A stretch of DNA of 64,000 nt from contig NZ_CP013862.1 in NCBI RefSeq assembly GCF_001307805.1, forward strand, positions 992,001 through 1,056,000. The letters run 5' to 3'. Shown piece after piece: positions 8,088 to 17,495 of the stretch. The notes beneath the pieces were generated by a model. It had not been told where the DNA came from. It saw only the letters and a list, made by a program, of their open reading frames with translations, and did not search any database. Numbering within the stretch: the first letter of the stretch is position 1; each line of letters starts with the position of its first letter. Origin of the DNA: Lentibacillus amyloliquefaciens (GTDB lineage: Bacteria; Bacillota; Bacilli; Bacillales; Amphibacillaceae). The position numbers and the translations under genes are program-made.

Positions 8088-9053
8088 TTAGTAATTTACA
8101 ACTTCGTAAACATAGATATCACCCTGCAGCCTTTTGCGGGCAAGACCTTCATCCTCAAGATAGTCGAGCTGCCCAATTGTTTCGGACATTGTCAGACTTA
8201 ATTGTTTTTCGTATTGCTTCGGAAAAATCTGTTTACAAAGGTCAAATGGCGTCTGACGATTGGTCAGTAAGAGCTGATATACTTTATTTGCCCGTTCTTC
8301 CTGACGCCGCAGACGCAAGGGTATTATCCTATCTGTATCTGAAAATATTTGACCATGGCCCGGATAAACCGTTTGAATCCCCAGTGAGCGGCACTTGATC
8401 AGATTGGCACGGTATTGCAGCATTGGTTTAGGACGTTCTTTGTCCCTTACCGGCGGTTCCAAAAGCGGATTCGGGGAAATATGATGAAGCAAATGGTCGC
8501 CGCCGATAAATGCCCCGTCGCTTTCACGCAAAAACGATAAATGAGTCTGGGCATGCCCCTTCGTTTCAATGATTCGCCAATCCTCATGGCCGGGCAGTCG
8601 GTTCCCTTCCTCAAGTTTATGCGTCAGCTGAGCCTTCCCCGTAAATTCAATCGTTCCTTGTAATTCACTTGAGCTTGGCATCAATTGCTCCGGTACACCG
8701 CAAGCCTTTAAAAACGTTTCAAAAAATTGTTCATACCGGGCCAAAAATGCTTCATCATGCTTCAGCCATAAATCCACATTTTCATGAGCGGCAATCGCCT
8801 CAGCCCGGGGAAAGAATTCAATTAAACCCGTATGATCCGGATGATGATGCGTTAAAATAATTTGTTCAACATCATTTGGCTTGTAGCCCAATTCATCTAA
8901 TTGTATCCTTAGTGCTTCCCATCCCTCTTTTGTCTTAACACCGGCGTCGACCAATGATAATGTGTCGCCTTTAAGCAAATACATGTGTACATCCCCGACC
9001 GCAAATGGCGTCGGTATGGTAAGCTGACTGATTGTTTTGTCCAATACTTTCAT
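8088..9053 (-). CDS. yqjP: MBL-fold metallo-hydrolase (YqjP-like)
   Basis: About 321 residues. Metal-binding motif THHHPDHTGLIEF, then KGHAQTHLSF and GGDHLL provide further ligands, and YPGHGQIF completes the binuclear site. A C-terminal winged-helix-like region follows (about 250-320), as in lactamase_B proteins with a BLACT_WH domain. I choose the ATG at 9053, preceded by GGAGG at 10 bases; an upstream ATG at 9083 has no such site. It follows the M20 peptidase gene on the same strand. Substrate is unknown. Confidence 0.85.
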   Translation of the reverse strand: MKVLDKTISQLTIPTPFAVGDVHMYLLKGDTLSLVDAGVKTKEGWEALRIQLDELGYKPNDVEQIILTHHHPDHTGLIEFFPRAEAIAAHENVDLWLKHDEAFLARYEQFFETFLKACGVPEQLMPSSSELQGTIEFTGKAQLTHKLEEGNRLPGHEDWRIIETKGHAQTHLSFLRESDGAFIGGDHLLHHISPNPLLEPPVRDKERPKPMLQYRANLIKCRSLGIQTVYPGHGQIFSDTDRIIPLRLRRQEERANKVYQLLLTNRQTPFDLCKQIFPKQYEKQLSLTMSETIGQLDYLEDEGLARKRLQGDIYVYEVVNY

Positions 9054-9129
9054 AATTTGACGGCCTCCAAAAATGAATAGCAATTCAGTTTATGAATGCA
9101 ATTATAAACGTTTCCCGGTAAAAAGTCAG

Positions 9130-10752
9130 CTATTCTTTCTCAAAAAGCCGGTGAATTGCCTCAGTTAATATCGATGGCAAGTATTCAAAACTATAAGTAA
9201 GCTCAAGGCGCTCTGTCCATTGATGCGGATCTTTCCCTAAAGGACCAATGTTTAATACCGGCATCGTCAGCTGCTTCATTGCATCCTCAGGGAAGGAAAA
9301 TCCGTTATTCTGCAGCGGTAAATTGGCTGTCAGCTGCTGCAAATGACTTTCAGAAGCAACAGGTCCAACAAAGCTCAAATCAGAAAGTCCGGTAAAAAAT
9401 TCAGCTACCGTCAAATCAAGCTGAAAATTAGACTGCGTAAAGGTTTTGACATGTTTCATCACATCCTGAATGTACGGGTCATCAAATGACGATACCGCTG
9501 GATAAAAAGGCGGACTGTAAAATACAACAATCATTGGTGCCAAATCTTTGCACATATCAGCCAGTTCCTGAACCAATACTGTCGAAAAATCCCGGTCCCC
9601 CTGATCCCGCTTATTAACGATCAGGTTTTGCCTGCGTATCACTTCTTCTGTGCCATAACGTTTGACAGCCTCGTTATATAAATCTTCATACATGATGACA
9701 TTGACCTGAAAATCCGGCACCATAAAATCCTCTGCCATACTGCCAAAATAATATGCTTTTTGCTGCACGTAGCTCGCAATGTTGTCAGCTGCCTTCTGAG
9801 CGCCCTTGAGCAATTTATCGTTTATCTCCTGCAGCGTCTGCTTTAAATATAGAATATTATACATAGCAACGGCTGTGTGTGGTGTCTGTACCGAATATTC
9901 TTCTTTTAAATCACGCTGCATTAAACTGACAGGCGGCGGCGCCACTTCATCACCGGCCTTTTCGATGAAAGCTTCATTCAGTTCAATCTCTTGTGATAAA
10001 AAGCTCACCATTAAATTCGGACTGATGCCGGCAAACGGTTCACCGACATGTGATTCCTTTCCGTAGCAATAAAAACCGGGCAAAACTTTTCCGATTGAAC
10101 CCGTGTAGGTGTAATAATGGCTGTCGCCGGGATATTTGCTGAATATCGGTTCGCCATTTAAGCAAGCATTATACGTTAAACCTTCATCTTGTTTCAATTG
10201 GTCTAACACAGGAAGTGCTGTCATCATCCCCTGTGAATTCACTTCCTCATCAGGCACCGAAAGCAGAAGAAGATTCCCCTTGAATTCACCGTTCATTGCT
10301 TTTTCAAGCATGGACAAATGCAACGTGATGCCTGCTTTCATATCCATCGTACCGCGGCCAAACAGCCAGTCACCTGAATCAATATCCGCTTGTACATCTT
10401 TCGGAAACCGCTCTCTTATGTATTTCATTTGCTTTGTCAGTTCTTTAGGACGGAAAGCCAGACTCTTCAATGAACCATAATCCTCAACGCCCACGACATC
10501 GAAATGGCTCAAGAGAATAACTGTTTCTGATGTATCGTTCCCTTTCACCAAGGCTGTTAGAAGTCTGCGGCCATCTTCTAAGGGATGTAATTTTACATGA
10601 CCCGGGTTCTTTTCAAAATATGGTTTCTGCATGAGCATACGTTTCAAATACTCTGCCTGTGCAATTTCTGCATGGCTGCCGGTAATGCTTCCGTGACCGA
10701 CAAGTGACACAAGCAATTCAATCAATTGGTCTTTTGTTTGCCATGTTTTCAT
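9130..10752 (-). CDS. yqjN: M20-family metallopeptidase (YqjN/RocB-like)
   Basis: A 540-residue zinc peptidase-like protein. Motifs: LLSHFDVVGVED (the H-x-D pair), GRGTMDMKAGITLHL (bridging Asp), VPDEEVNSQGM (catalytic Glu-Glu), and a large C-terminal extension compared with simple M20 enzymes. The start at 10752 (MKTWQTKDQL) has AGGAGG six bases ahead; the open frame continues upstream without initiation signals. It is divergent from the GDPD gene. B. subtilis YqjN and RocB are closest by architecture, but the substrate is not known. Confidence 0.85.
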   Translation of the reverse strand: MKTWQTKDQLIELLVSLVGHGSITGSHAEIAQAEYLKRMLMQKPYFEKNPGHVKLHPLEDGRRLLTALVKGNDTSETVILLSHFDVVGVEDYGSLKSLAFRPKELTKQMKYIRERFPKDVQADIDSGDWLFGRGTMDMKAGITLHLSMLEKAMNGEFKGNLLLLSVPDEEVNSQGMMTALPVLDQLKQDEGLTYNACLNGEPIFSKYPGDSHYYTYTGSIGKVLPGFYCYGKESHVGEPFAGISPNLMVSFLSQEIELNEAFIEKAGDEVAPPPVSLMQRDLKEEYSVQTPHTAVAMYNILYLKQTLQEINDKLLKGAQKAADNIASYVQQKAYYFGSMAEDFMVPDFQVNVIMYEDLYNEAVKRYGTEEVIRRQNLIVNKRDQGDRDFSTVLVQELADMCKDLAPMIVVFYSPPFYPAVSSFDDPYIQDVMKHVKTFTQSNFQLDLTVAEFFTGLSDLSFVGPVASESHLQQLTANLPLQNNGFSFPEDAMKQLTMPVLNIGPLGKDPHQWTERLELTYSFEYLPSILTEAIHRLFEKE

Positions 10753-10818
10753 CAAATTCCTCCTGTATAAATTGACTTCTTTCGATAAATCAAACACAAT
10801 CAAAGCGAGGTGAGTCGA

Positions 10819-11562
10819 TTGCAGGCAAAAATTTTTGCACATCGCGGTGCCAGCAAACATGCACCAGAAAATACAATGGATGCTTTCACCCTTGCTTATC
10901 AAGAGGGGGCTGACGGTATTGAAACAGACGTCCATCTGACAAAAGATCGTGTTCCCGTGTTGATGCACGATGAACGGGTCAACCGGACAACAAATGGAAC
11001 CGGCTATATAAAAGATTATACATTCAGCCAATTGAAAAAGCTGGATGCCGGTGCATGGTTTTCACCCGACTTTGCCGGAGCCCGAATTTTAAGGCTGGAT
11101 GAGCTGCTGGAATGGATTGACGATAAGTCATTATATTTAAATATTGAACTGAAAAATAATAAAATAGATTATAGGCATTTGGAAACGATTGTTTATGACA
11201 GGCTTTCAAATTATCGCTTATTACATCGTACTATACTGTCAACGTTTAATCCAATCAGTATAAAAAAGTTAAAAACACTGAACCAGACAATCGGAACAGC
11301 CCTTTTAAGTTCCAAACGGGATAAAAACCTTGTCTCATCTGCCGGTCAGCTGGGTGCGAATGCTGTCCATATTAAATACCAGCGGCTGCAGCAGAAGCTT
11401 GTCAACTCATGTCATCACAGGGATATGGCTGTACGTGTGTATACAGTAAACAAGCCAAAACAAATGCTCCACTGCTTCCGTACAGGATGCGACGGGATAT
11501 TTACAGACGTACCCAAGATTGCGATTCAGTGTCGTGCGCAAATCAAGGAGGAATCAATGTGA
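10819..11562 (+). CDS. Glycerophosphodiester phosphodiesterase
   Basis: Hydrolyses glycerophosphodiesters from phospholipid turnover to glycerol 3-phosphate. The hallmark N-terminus is visible: [33 protein letters not shown] and [10 protein letters not shown], giving the catalytic His pair and metal-binding Glu/Asp. About 247 residues, normal, with no signal peptide, so cytoplasmic. I take the TTG at 10819, five bases after GAGGTGA; an in-frame GTG at 10810 overlaps that site. The stop overlaps the start of namA. B. subtilis YqiK is a close family member. Confidence 0.9.
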   Translation: MQAKIFAHRGASKHAPENTMDAFTLAYQEGADGIETDVHLTKDRVPVLMHDERVNRTTNGTGYIKDYTFSQLKKLDAGAWFSPDFAGARILRLDELLEWIDDKSLYLNIELKNNKIDYRHLETIVYDRLSNYRLLHRTILSTFNPISIKKLKTLNQTIGTALLSSKRDKNLVSSAGQLGANAVHIKYQRLQQKLVNSCHHRDMAVRVYTVNKPKQMLHCFRTGCDGIFTDVPKIAIQCRAQIKEESM

Positions 11563-12575
11563 CTAAACTCTTCAGCCCTTTCAAATTTAAAAATGTTGAA
11601 CTAAAAAACCGTATTGTCATGTCACCGATGTGCATGTACTCCTGTCTGGAACAAGACGGAAAAATCACACCTTTCCACATGACACATTATATCTCACGGG
11701 CGGCCGGTCAAGCCGGACTCGTCATGACCGAAGCGACAGCCGTTAGACCTGAGGGCCGGATTTCCCATGAAGATTTAGGCATATGGGATGACGAGCATGT
11801 CGATGGTTTAAAACAATTAAACGGACAAATCCACAGCTATGGTGCCAAAACCGGCATTCAGTTGGCTCATGCAGGCCGGAAAGCACGACTCGACTCAACT
11901 ATTTATGCACCTGCAGCGATTGCATTCAATGAATCATCGAAAACCCCGGAAGAAATGTCTTTAAAAGATATTGAAACAACGGTCGAAGCCTTTAAAAATG
12001 GCGCACGGCGGGCTAAAGAAGCCGATTTTGACATTATCGAAATTCACGGTGCCCACGGCTATTTGATTAATCAATTTCTTTCACCCCTCACGAACAAACG
12101 AAACGACGAATATGGCGGCAGCCGAGTAAATCGTTATCGTTTTCTGCAGCAGGTGATTAAAGCTGTTCAGAACGAATGGGACGGCCCGATTTTTGTCCGT
12201 ATATCTACCGATGAATATGACCCGGACGGCAGCACACTGAATGATATGCTTTATTTTGCCGACCAAATGAAACAGCAAGGCATCGACCTCATTGACTGCA
12301 GTTCAGGCGGCGTTGTCCCGGCATCCATTCATCGCTATCCGGGTTATCAGCTGAAACGCTGTGAGATCATTAAGCAGGAAACAGTCATCGCCACTGGAGG
12401 CGTAGGGTTGATTACAACAGGCATTCAAGCAGAAGAAATTGTGCAAAATGACCGTGCTGACCTTATCTTTATCGGCCGCGCTCTGCTCAGAAACCCATAT
12501 TGGCCAAAAGCAGCCGCCGATGAATTAAACGAAACGATTACGCCGCCAAAACAGTATGAACGGGGCTGGAAATAA
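11559..12575 (+). CDS. namA: NADPH dehydrogenase, old yellow enzyme family
   Basis: FMN-containing NADPH oxidoreductase that reduces activated alkenes and other electrophiles. A GTG start at 11559, after AAGGAGG, gives 338 residues, exactly the length of B. subtilis YqjM, and begins [20 protein letters not shown]. Motifs: MCMYSC (the Cys near FMN), [24 protein letters not shown] (substrate His pair region) and [13 protein letters not shown]. The start overlaps the upstream stop (ATGTGA), implying translational coupling. Confidence 0.95.
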   Translation: MTKLFSPFKFKNVELKNRIVMSPMCMYSCLEQDGKITPFHMTHYISRAAGQAGLVMTEATAVRPEGRISHEDLGIWDDEHVDGLKQLNGQIHSYGAKTGIQLAHAGRKARLDSTIYAPAAIAFNESSKTPEEMSLKDIETTVEAFKNGARRAKEADFDIIEIHGAHGYLINQFLSPLTNKRNDEYGGSRVNRYRFLQQVIKAVQNEWDGPIFVRISTDEYDPDGSTLNDMLYFADQMKQQGIDLIDCSSGGVVPASIHRYPGYQLKRCEIIKQETVIATGGVGLITTGIQAEEIVQNDRADLIFIGRALLRNPYWPKAAADELNETITPPKQYERGWK

Positions 12576-13498
12576 TGGAACTTTTTTTTCTTGGGACCGG
12601 ATCAGGCATCCCTTCCAAAGAGCGCAATGTCTCTAGTGTTGCTTTAAAATTGCTTCAGGAACAGAATAGTATTTGGCTGTTTGATTGTGGTGAAGCGACC
12701 CAGCATCAAATTTTGCATACGACTATCAAACCACGCAAAATCACAAAGATTTTTATTACCCATATGCATGGTGATCATATTTTCGGGTTGCCGGGCCTTT
12801 TAAGCAGCCGATCATTTCAAGGCGGGACAGACCCTTTAACCATTTATGGCCCTGAAGGCATTAAAGACTTTGTTGAAACCAGTCTATCGGTCAGCGGCTC
12901 GTCTCTCACCTATCCCCTTTCCATTATTGAATTTACGGAAGGTGAATTGTTTGAGGATGAACATTTCAGGGTATCATGCAAAAAACTTGAGCATGGTATG
13001 CCGAGTTTTGGTTTTAGAATCAGAGAAAAAGACAAACCCGGGAAACTGCTCGTTGACAAATTGAAAGCTGCCGGGGTCGAGCCGGGACCGATTTATCAGC
13101 AAATCAAGGACAATGATATCGTTCATACAGACGATGGCCGCATTATCCGCCGTGATGATTACCTTGGGCCGGTAAAAAAGGGCCGGATCGTGACAATACT
13201 GGGCGACACACGGTCACCGGAGAAAAATCAATCCTTTGTCAAAGGCTCGGATGTACTGGTGCATGAAGCTACATTCGGCGATGAAAAAAAGCACTTGGCC
13301 AAAGCCTACTGTCATTCAACGGCAAAACAGGCAGCCCGTCTCGCTATTGATAGCGATATCGGAAAACTCATATTGACGCATATTTCATCCCGCTACCAGC
13401 AGGGTGATGATGATAAGCTGACTGAAGAGGCAAGAAAAATTTTCCCGATGACTGAACTTGCAAATGATTTTCATCAGGTAAGCATTGAATCCAAATAG
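12575..13498 (+). CDS. rnz: Ribonuclease Z (tRNA 3' processing)
   Basis: Endonuclease that matures the 3' ends of tRNAs lacking encoded CCA. The 307-residue MBL-fold protein carries [13 protein letters not shown] (zinc motif), [20 protein letters not shown] and LTHISSRYQ, all expected for RNase Z. The ATG overlaps the namA stop by one base. Length is normal. Confidence 0.96.
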   Translation: MELFFLGTGSGIPSKERNVSSVALKLLQEQNSIWLFDCGEATQHQILHTTIKPRKITKIFITHMHGDHIFGLPGLLSSRSFQGGTDPLTIYGPEGIKDFVETSLSVSGSSLTYPLSIIEFTEGELFEDEHFRVSCKKLEHGMPSFGFRIREKDKPGKLLVDKLKAAGVEPGPIYQQIKDNDIVHTDDGRIIRRDDYLGPVKKGRIVTILGDTRSPEKNQSFVKGSDVLVHEATFGDEKKHLAKAYCHSTAKQAARLAIDSDIGKLILTHISSRYQQGDDDKLTEEARKIFPMTELANDFHQVSIESK

Positions 13499-13512
13499 GA
13501 GGCAAATATTAC

Positions 13513-14889
13513 ATGGGGAAGATAGAAATAGAAACAATCGTCAATCGTCAGCGCAGCCTGTTTCAATCAGGCGAAACATTGGATGTCACTTTTCGCAAAC
13601 AGCAGCTGACCTTGCTGAAAGGCATGCTGGAAAAATATGAGGGTGAAATTTACCATGCTTTAAAAAATGATTTGAATAAGTCGGAGTATGAAGCTTTTAC
13701 AACCGAATTGGGATTTTTGTACAGTGAAATTGACTTTGCCCTTAAACACTTGACAGACTGGATGAAACTGGAAAAAGTAGCAACTCCCATCACCCATAAG
13801 GGGAGTAAAAGTTTCATTCACAAAGAACCTTATGGTGTTACATTGATCATGGCACCATGGAATTATCCACTGCATCTGGCCATAGCACCGGCAATCGGAG
13901 CCATCGCAGCAGGCAATACCATTGTCGTGAAACCATCTGAATTCACACAGTCGACCTCAGCCATTCTATCGGAAATGGTACAATCAACGTTTGACGCGTC
14001 CTATTTTACTGTTGTTGAAGGTGACAAAGAAATCAGTCAGGAGCTTCTGGAACAACGATGGGACTACATCTTTTTCACCGGCAGCTCGTATGTCGGCAAA
14101 ATTGTGATGGAACAAGCAAGCAAACACCTCACACCAGTGACATTGGAATTGGGCGGCAAAAGCCCTGCCATCGTTGATAAAGATGCAAAAATTGATTTGG
14201 CAGCCAAGCGTATTGTCTGGGGAAAATTTACGAACGCCGGTCAGACATGTGTCGCACCGGATTATGTATACGTACATGAAAAAGTGAAGCTAAAACTGTT
14301 AAGAGCGATGAAAAAACATACAAGATCATTTTATGGTAAAAAACCGCTCGAAAACCCGAATTTTGTGCAGATTATCGGCAAAGAACACTTTAACAGGCTG
14401 AATACATTTCTGACAGAAGGCGAGGTAGTTCATGGCGGCTGTACCAATGATGAAAAGCTGCGTATCGAACCGACCATCCTGGATAAGATAAGCGGGAATG
14501 ACGCCATCATGCAGGAGGAGATTTTTGGGCCAATCTTACCGGTTATGACATTTAGCTCAATTGATGACGTTATCTTAGAACTAAAACAGAAGGATAAGCC
14601 GCTCGCACTTTATTATTTTGGCGAAAATGAAGAAAAACAGCAGCAAGTTATGACACGTATATCGTTTGGCGGCGGCTGCATCAACGACACACTCTATCAT
14701 TTGGCCAATCCACACCTGCCATTCGGGGGTGTTGGCAACAGCGGGATGGGTGCTTATCACGGCAAGTACAGTTTTGATACATTCTCTCACCAAAAAAGCG
14801 TCTTAAAACAAACGACTAAATTTGATATTCCGTTCAGGTACCCCGGCGGAAAACTTGCAAAGGCTGTTGTCAAGCGGCTGATGAAATAA
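13513..14889 (+). CDS. NAD(P)-dependent aldehyde dehydrogenase
   Basis: A 458-residue aldehyde dehydrogenase of the class III/YwdH-like type, lacking the longer N-terminus of betaine or succinate-semialdehyde dehydrogenases. Motifs: IMAPWNYPLHLAIAP, FTGSSYVGK (cofactor loop), TLELGGKSPAIVDKDA (general-base Glu), NAGQTCVAPDYVYV (catalytic Cys) and EEIFGPILPV. The C-terminus is basic and mildly hydrophobic, as in membrane-associated fatty aldehyde dehydrogenases. AGGAGG precedes the ATG. It closes the GDPD-namA-rnz-ALDH cluster. Substrate is inferred only at family level. Confidence 0.9.
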   Translation: MGKIEIETIVNRQRSLFQSGETLDVTFRKQQLTLLKGMLEKYEGEIYHALKNDLNKSEYEAFTTELGFLYSEIDFALKHLTDWMKLEKVATPITHKGSKSFIHKEPYGVTLIMAPWNYPLHLAIAPAIGAIAAGNTIVVKPSEFTQSTSAILSEMVQSTFDASYFTVVEGDKEISQELLEQRWDYIFFTGSSYVGKIVMEQASKHLTPVTLELGGKSPAIVDKDAKIDLAAKRIVWGKFTNAGQTCVAPDYVYVHEKVKLKLLRAMKKHTRSFYGKKPLENPNFVQIIGKEHFNRLNTFLTEGEVVHGGCTNDEKLRIEPTILDKISGNDAIMQEEIFGPILPVMTFSSIDDVILELKQKDKPLALYYFGENEEKQQQVMTRISFGGGCINDTLYHLANPHLPFGGVGNSGMGAYHGKYSFDTFSHQKSVLKQTTKFDIPFRYPGGKLAKAVVKRLMK

Positions 14890-14892
14890 GTT

Positions 14893-14935
14893 AAGCGCCC
14901 CTTCCCGGTCACGGTAAGGAGCGCTTATTTTTTAA
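14893..14935. terminator. Bidirectional terminator between the aldehyde dehydrogenase and dinB genes
   Basis: AAGCGC-CCCTT pairs with AAGG-AGCGCTT across a CG-rich loop, followed by a T run on the plus strand. It overlaps the dinB stop codon, so it can end both convergent transcripts. Confidence 0.7.
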
Positions 14936-16172
14936 AATCATCCAGAAAATCTTTTTGAAAGCTTGTCCGCGGCTGTTCATTTTTATCATCATTCTGCAGC
15001 TGTTTAAACGTATTTTTGCCATATTTTTGGGAAAGGTTGTCAATGGCCTCGTATAACTTCTCTTTTTCGGCTTCTTTTTCATACGTAAATAAATCCAGCT
15101 GTTTAGCAATGTTTTGCTTCTCATCAACATCCTGGACAGTAATGCCAAGTAGCCTGATTGGTTCTGAATTCCAATGTTTTTGAAATAACTCATTGGCAAA
15201 GTACAGAATATCATCCTTGTTTTCAATGAACTGATGCAATTTTCGGCTTCTCGTAACTGTTTTATGGTCATGATACCTGATCATGATTTGCACACTTTTT
15301 CCTGCTGCCTTTTTACGTTTCATCCGCCGCTCAACATTTTCAGCCAGTTTGTGCATCAGTATTCGGATCTCCGCATCATCTGTCGTATCCTCAGCAAGGG
15401 TCTGGGAGCTGCCGATGCTTTTAAATTCATGAACCGCATCGGGATCCACCGCGCGTGTATCAACACCATTCGCCCTGTTCTGAAGTCTTTCCCCGTTGAT
15501 ACCAAGTATTTGTTTCAGTTGGTAGCTGTCACCATTTGCCAGGTCCCAAATGGTGTTAATATCGAATGTGCGCAGTTTTTTTGCCGTCTTTTCCCCTACC
15601 CCATACATTTCCTCAATAGGCAAAGGCCAAAGTTTTTCACTGATATCCCGTTTCCGCAATATCGTGATTCCCATTGGCTTTTTCATGTCTGAAGCCATCT
15701 TCGCCAAAAATTTGTTGGGGGCGATACCAATGCTGCAGGGAAGATCCAATTTATTGTTGATTTTTTCCTGGAGATTTTGAGCTATTTCAACCGGGTTACC
15801 ATGCTGTTCAGCAGCGGTCACATCCATATACCCTTCATCAATCGACACAGGCTGAACATACGGTGTTATTTCCGCAAGCATCTGAAATATTTCCTTTGAG
15901 GCGGTTCGATACCGATCAAAATTCGGGCGCAAAACAATTAATTCCGGGCATAGACGGCGGGCTTGCCATAACTGCATGGTTGTCTTAACCCCTTTCGCCC
16001 GAGCTTCGTAGCTGCTTGTGACAACAATGCCTTTACGCTCTTCCGGGTTACCGGCAATTGCAAGTGGCTTGCCTTTTAATTCTGGATTATAGGCCATTTC
16101 AACAGAGGCATAGAAAGAATTCATATCCACGTGAAAGATGATCCTTCCTTTTTTCGGATACCATTGTGACAT
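14925..16172 (-). CDS. dinB: DNA polymerase IV
   Basis: Y-family translesion polymerase of about 415 residues. Catalytic acids are in FHVDMNSFYASVEMAY and VSIDEGYMDVT; the SCSIGIAPNKFLAKMASDMKKP fingers motif and the HhH region (MYGVGEKTAKKLR) follow. The C-terminal little finger includes QLDLFTYE, a clamp-binding motif. The ATG at 16172 (MSQWYPKKGRIIF) is preceded by AAGGA; the open frame upstream lacks a site. B. subtilis yqjH (polY1) is at the same place. Confidence 0.95.
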   Translation of the reverse strand: MSQWYPKKGRIIFHVDMNSFYASVEMAYNPELKGKPLAIAGNPEERKGIVVTSSYEARAKGVKTTMQLWQARRLCPELIVLRPNFDRYRTASKEIFQMLAEITPYVQPVSIDEGYMDVTAAEQHGNPVEIAQNLQEKINNKLDLPCSIGIAPNKFLAKMASDMKKPMGITILRKRDISEKLWPLPIEEMYGVGEKTAKKLRTFDINTIWDLANGDSYQLKQILGINGERLQNRANGVDTRAVDPDAVHEFKSIGSSQTLAEDTTDDAEIRILMHKLAENVERRMKRKKAAGKSVQIMIRYHDHKTVTRSRKLHQFIENKDDILYFANELFQKHWNSEPIRLLGITVQDVDEKQNIAKQLDLFTYEKEAEKEKLYEAIDNLSQKYGKNTFKQLQNDDKNEQPRTSFQKDFLDDFKK

Positions 16173-16227
16173 CGCTGGACATCCTTTTAAATATGATAAT
16201 TCCATTATATCATATAAAGTGAATCTT

Positions 16228-16263
16228 CAATCAGTTGGGGGTTTCTTTCTTCCCCACTGATTG
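16228..16263 (-). terminator. Strong hairpin between yqjE-like and dinB genes
   Basis: CAATCAGT-GGGG and CCCC-ACTGATTG form a 12-base-pair stem around a pyrimidine-rich loop. There is no adjacent T run, so it may be an atypical terminator of the upstream gene or a small repeat. A TATAAT motif lies just downstream, before dinB. Confidence 0.4.
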
Positions 16264-16346
16264 TTAGATAAACGAATCGGACATGTACTGGCAGTTGATC
16301 CCCACCAATCTTCATCGTATACGCGAACATTTGATGTGTTATTCAG

Positions 16347-17474
16347 TTATCTTTCAGCCGCTTCCTGTACAATAGCTGTCACTATTTCAGTGATTTTAAC
16401 CAGTTCTTCAACAGGTATCCGTTCATTCGTTGTATGGATTTCTTCATAGCCGACAGCGAGATTAACAGTTGGGATGCCCAGACCGGCAATCACGTTCGCG
16501 TCACTGCCTCCTCCGCTTTTCTGCAGATTACTTTCACGGCCAATAGATCTGGCGGCATTCCGTGCAACTTCCACAACTTCATCATTTGAATCCTGATTGA
16601 AGCCCGGATACATAATTTCAACATCCACTTCAGCAGTGCCGCCATACTCTTCTGCTGTATTTTCAAAAGCTTCCTTCATAGCAGTTACTTGCTTCTCCAT
16701 TTTTCCCGGATTTAGTGAGCGTGCTTCTGCCAGAATATTGACACGATCGGCGACGATGTTTGTCTGTTTTCCACCTTCGAAACGGCCAATATTCGCTGTT
16801 GTTTCATCGTCAATTCTGCCCAGCGGCATTTTAGCTATTGCCTTAGCAGCAAGTGTAATCGCTGAAACCCCCTTTTCCGGTGCAAGCCCTGCGTGTGCAG
16901 TTTTCCCTTTCATCACCGAATAGAGTTTGGCTTGAGTAGGTGCCGAAACGATAATGTCACCGACAGGACCGTTACTGTCAATCGCATAGCCATATTTTGC
17001 CTTAATGAGCGAGCCGTCAAGGGATTTCGCTCCAACCAGACCCGATTCTTCACCAACGGTAATTATAAATTCAACATCGCCATGTTCAATATCATTTTCT
17101 TTTAAGGTGCGGATCATTTCGATTATGGCTGCAAGTCCGGCCTTATCATCAGCGCCCAGGATTGTGGTTCCATCCGAAACGATAAAACCGTCTTCTATCG
17201 ATGGCTTTATCCCGTTTCCCGGAACAACCGTATCCATATGCGACGTGAAGTAAATCGTATCAGCATTTGTTTTAGTGCCTTTCAATGTGCAAATTAAATT
17301 CCCTGCCCCATGACCTGTTTTTTCTTTGCTGTCATCTTCAGTAACGTCCAAGCCTAAACGTTTGAATTTATTTGTCAGTATTTCTGCTATTTCTGTTTCA
17401 TGACCGGTTTCTGAATCAATTTGAACCAGTTCAAAAAATTCATCAAGCAGTCTATTCTTGTTGATGGAAATCAT
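16347..17474 (-). CDS. yqjE: M20-family tripeptidase-like metallopeptidase (YqjE/PepT2)
   Basis: A 375-residue cytoplasmic aminopeptidase-type zinc enzyme. Metal ligands and catalytic residues are visible: YFTSHMDTVVPG (H-x-D), ILGADDKAGLAA (bridging Asp), VGEESGLVGAKSLD (Glu-Glu), YAIDSNGPVGD (Asp), and a final His in GYEEIHTTNERIP. The dimerisation domain is around residues 185-290. It is 22 bases downstream of the carboxyltransferase gene, in the same operon-like run, as in B. subtilis. Physiological substrate is unproven. Confidence 0.9.
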   Translation of the reverse strand: MISINKNRLLDEFFELVQIDSETGHETEIAEILTNKFKRLGLDVTEDDSKEKTGHGAGNLICTLKGTKTNADTIYFTSHMDTVVPGNGIKPSIEDGFIVSDGTTILGADDKAGLAAIIEMIRTLKENDIEHGDVEFIITVGEESGLVGAKSLDGSLIKAKYGYAIDSNGPVGDIIVSAPTQAKLYSVMKGKTAHAGLAPEKGVSAITLAAKAIAKMPLGRIDDETTANIGRFEGGKQTNIVADRVNILAEARSLNPGKMEKQVTAMKEAFENTAEEYGGTAEVDVEIMYPGFNQDSNDEVVEVARNAARSIGRESNLQKSGGGSDANVIAGLGIPTVNLAVGYEEIHTTNERIPVEELVKITEIVTAIVQEAAER

Positions 17475-17495
17475 AATTAATGCCTCCTGAAATCA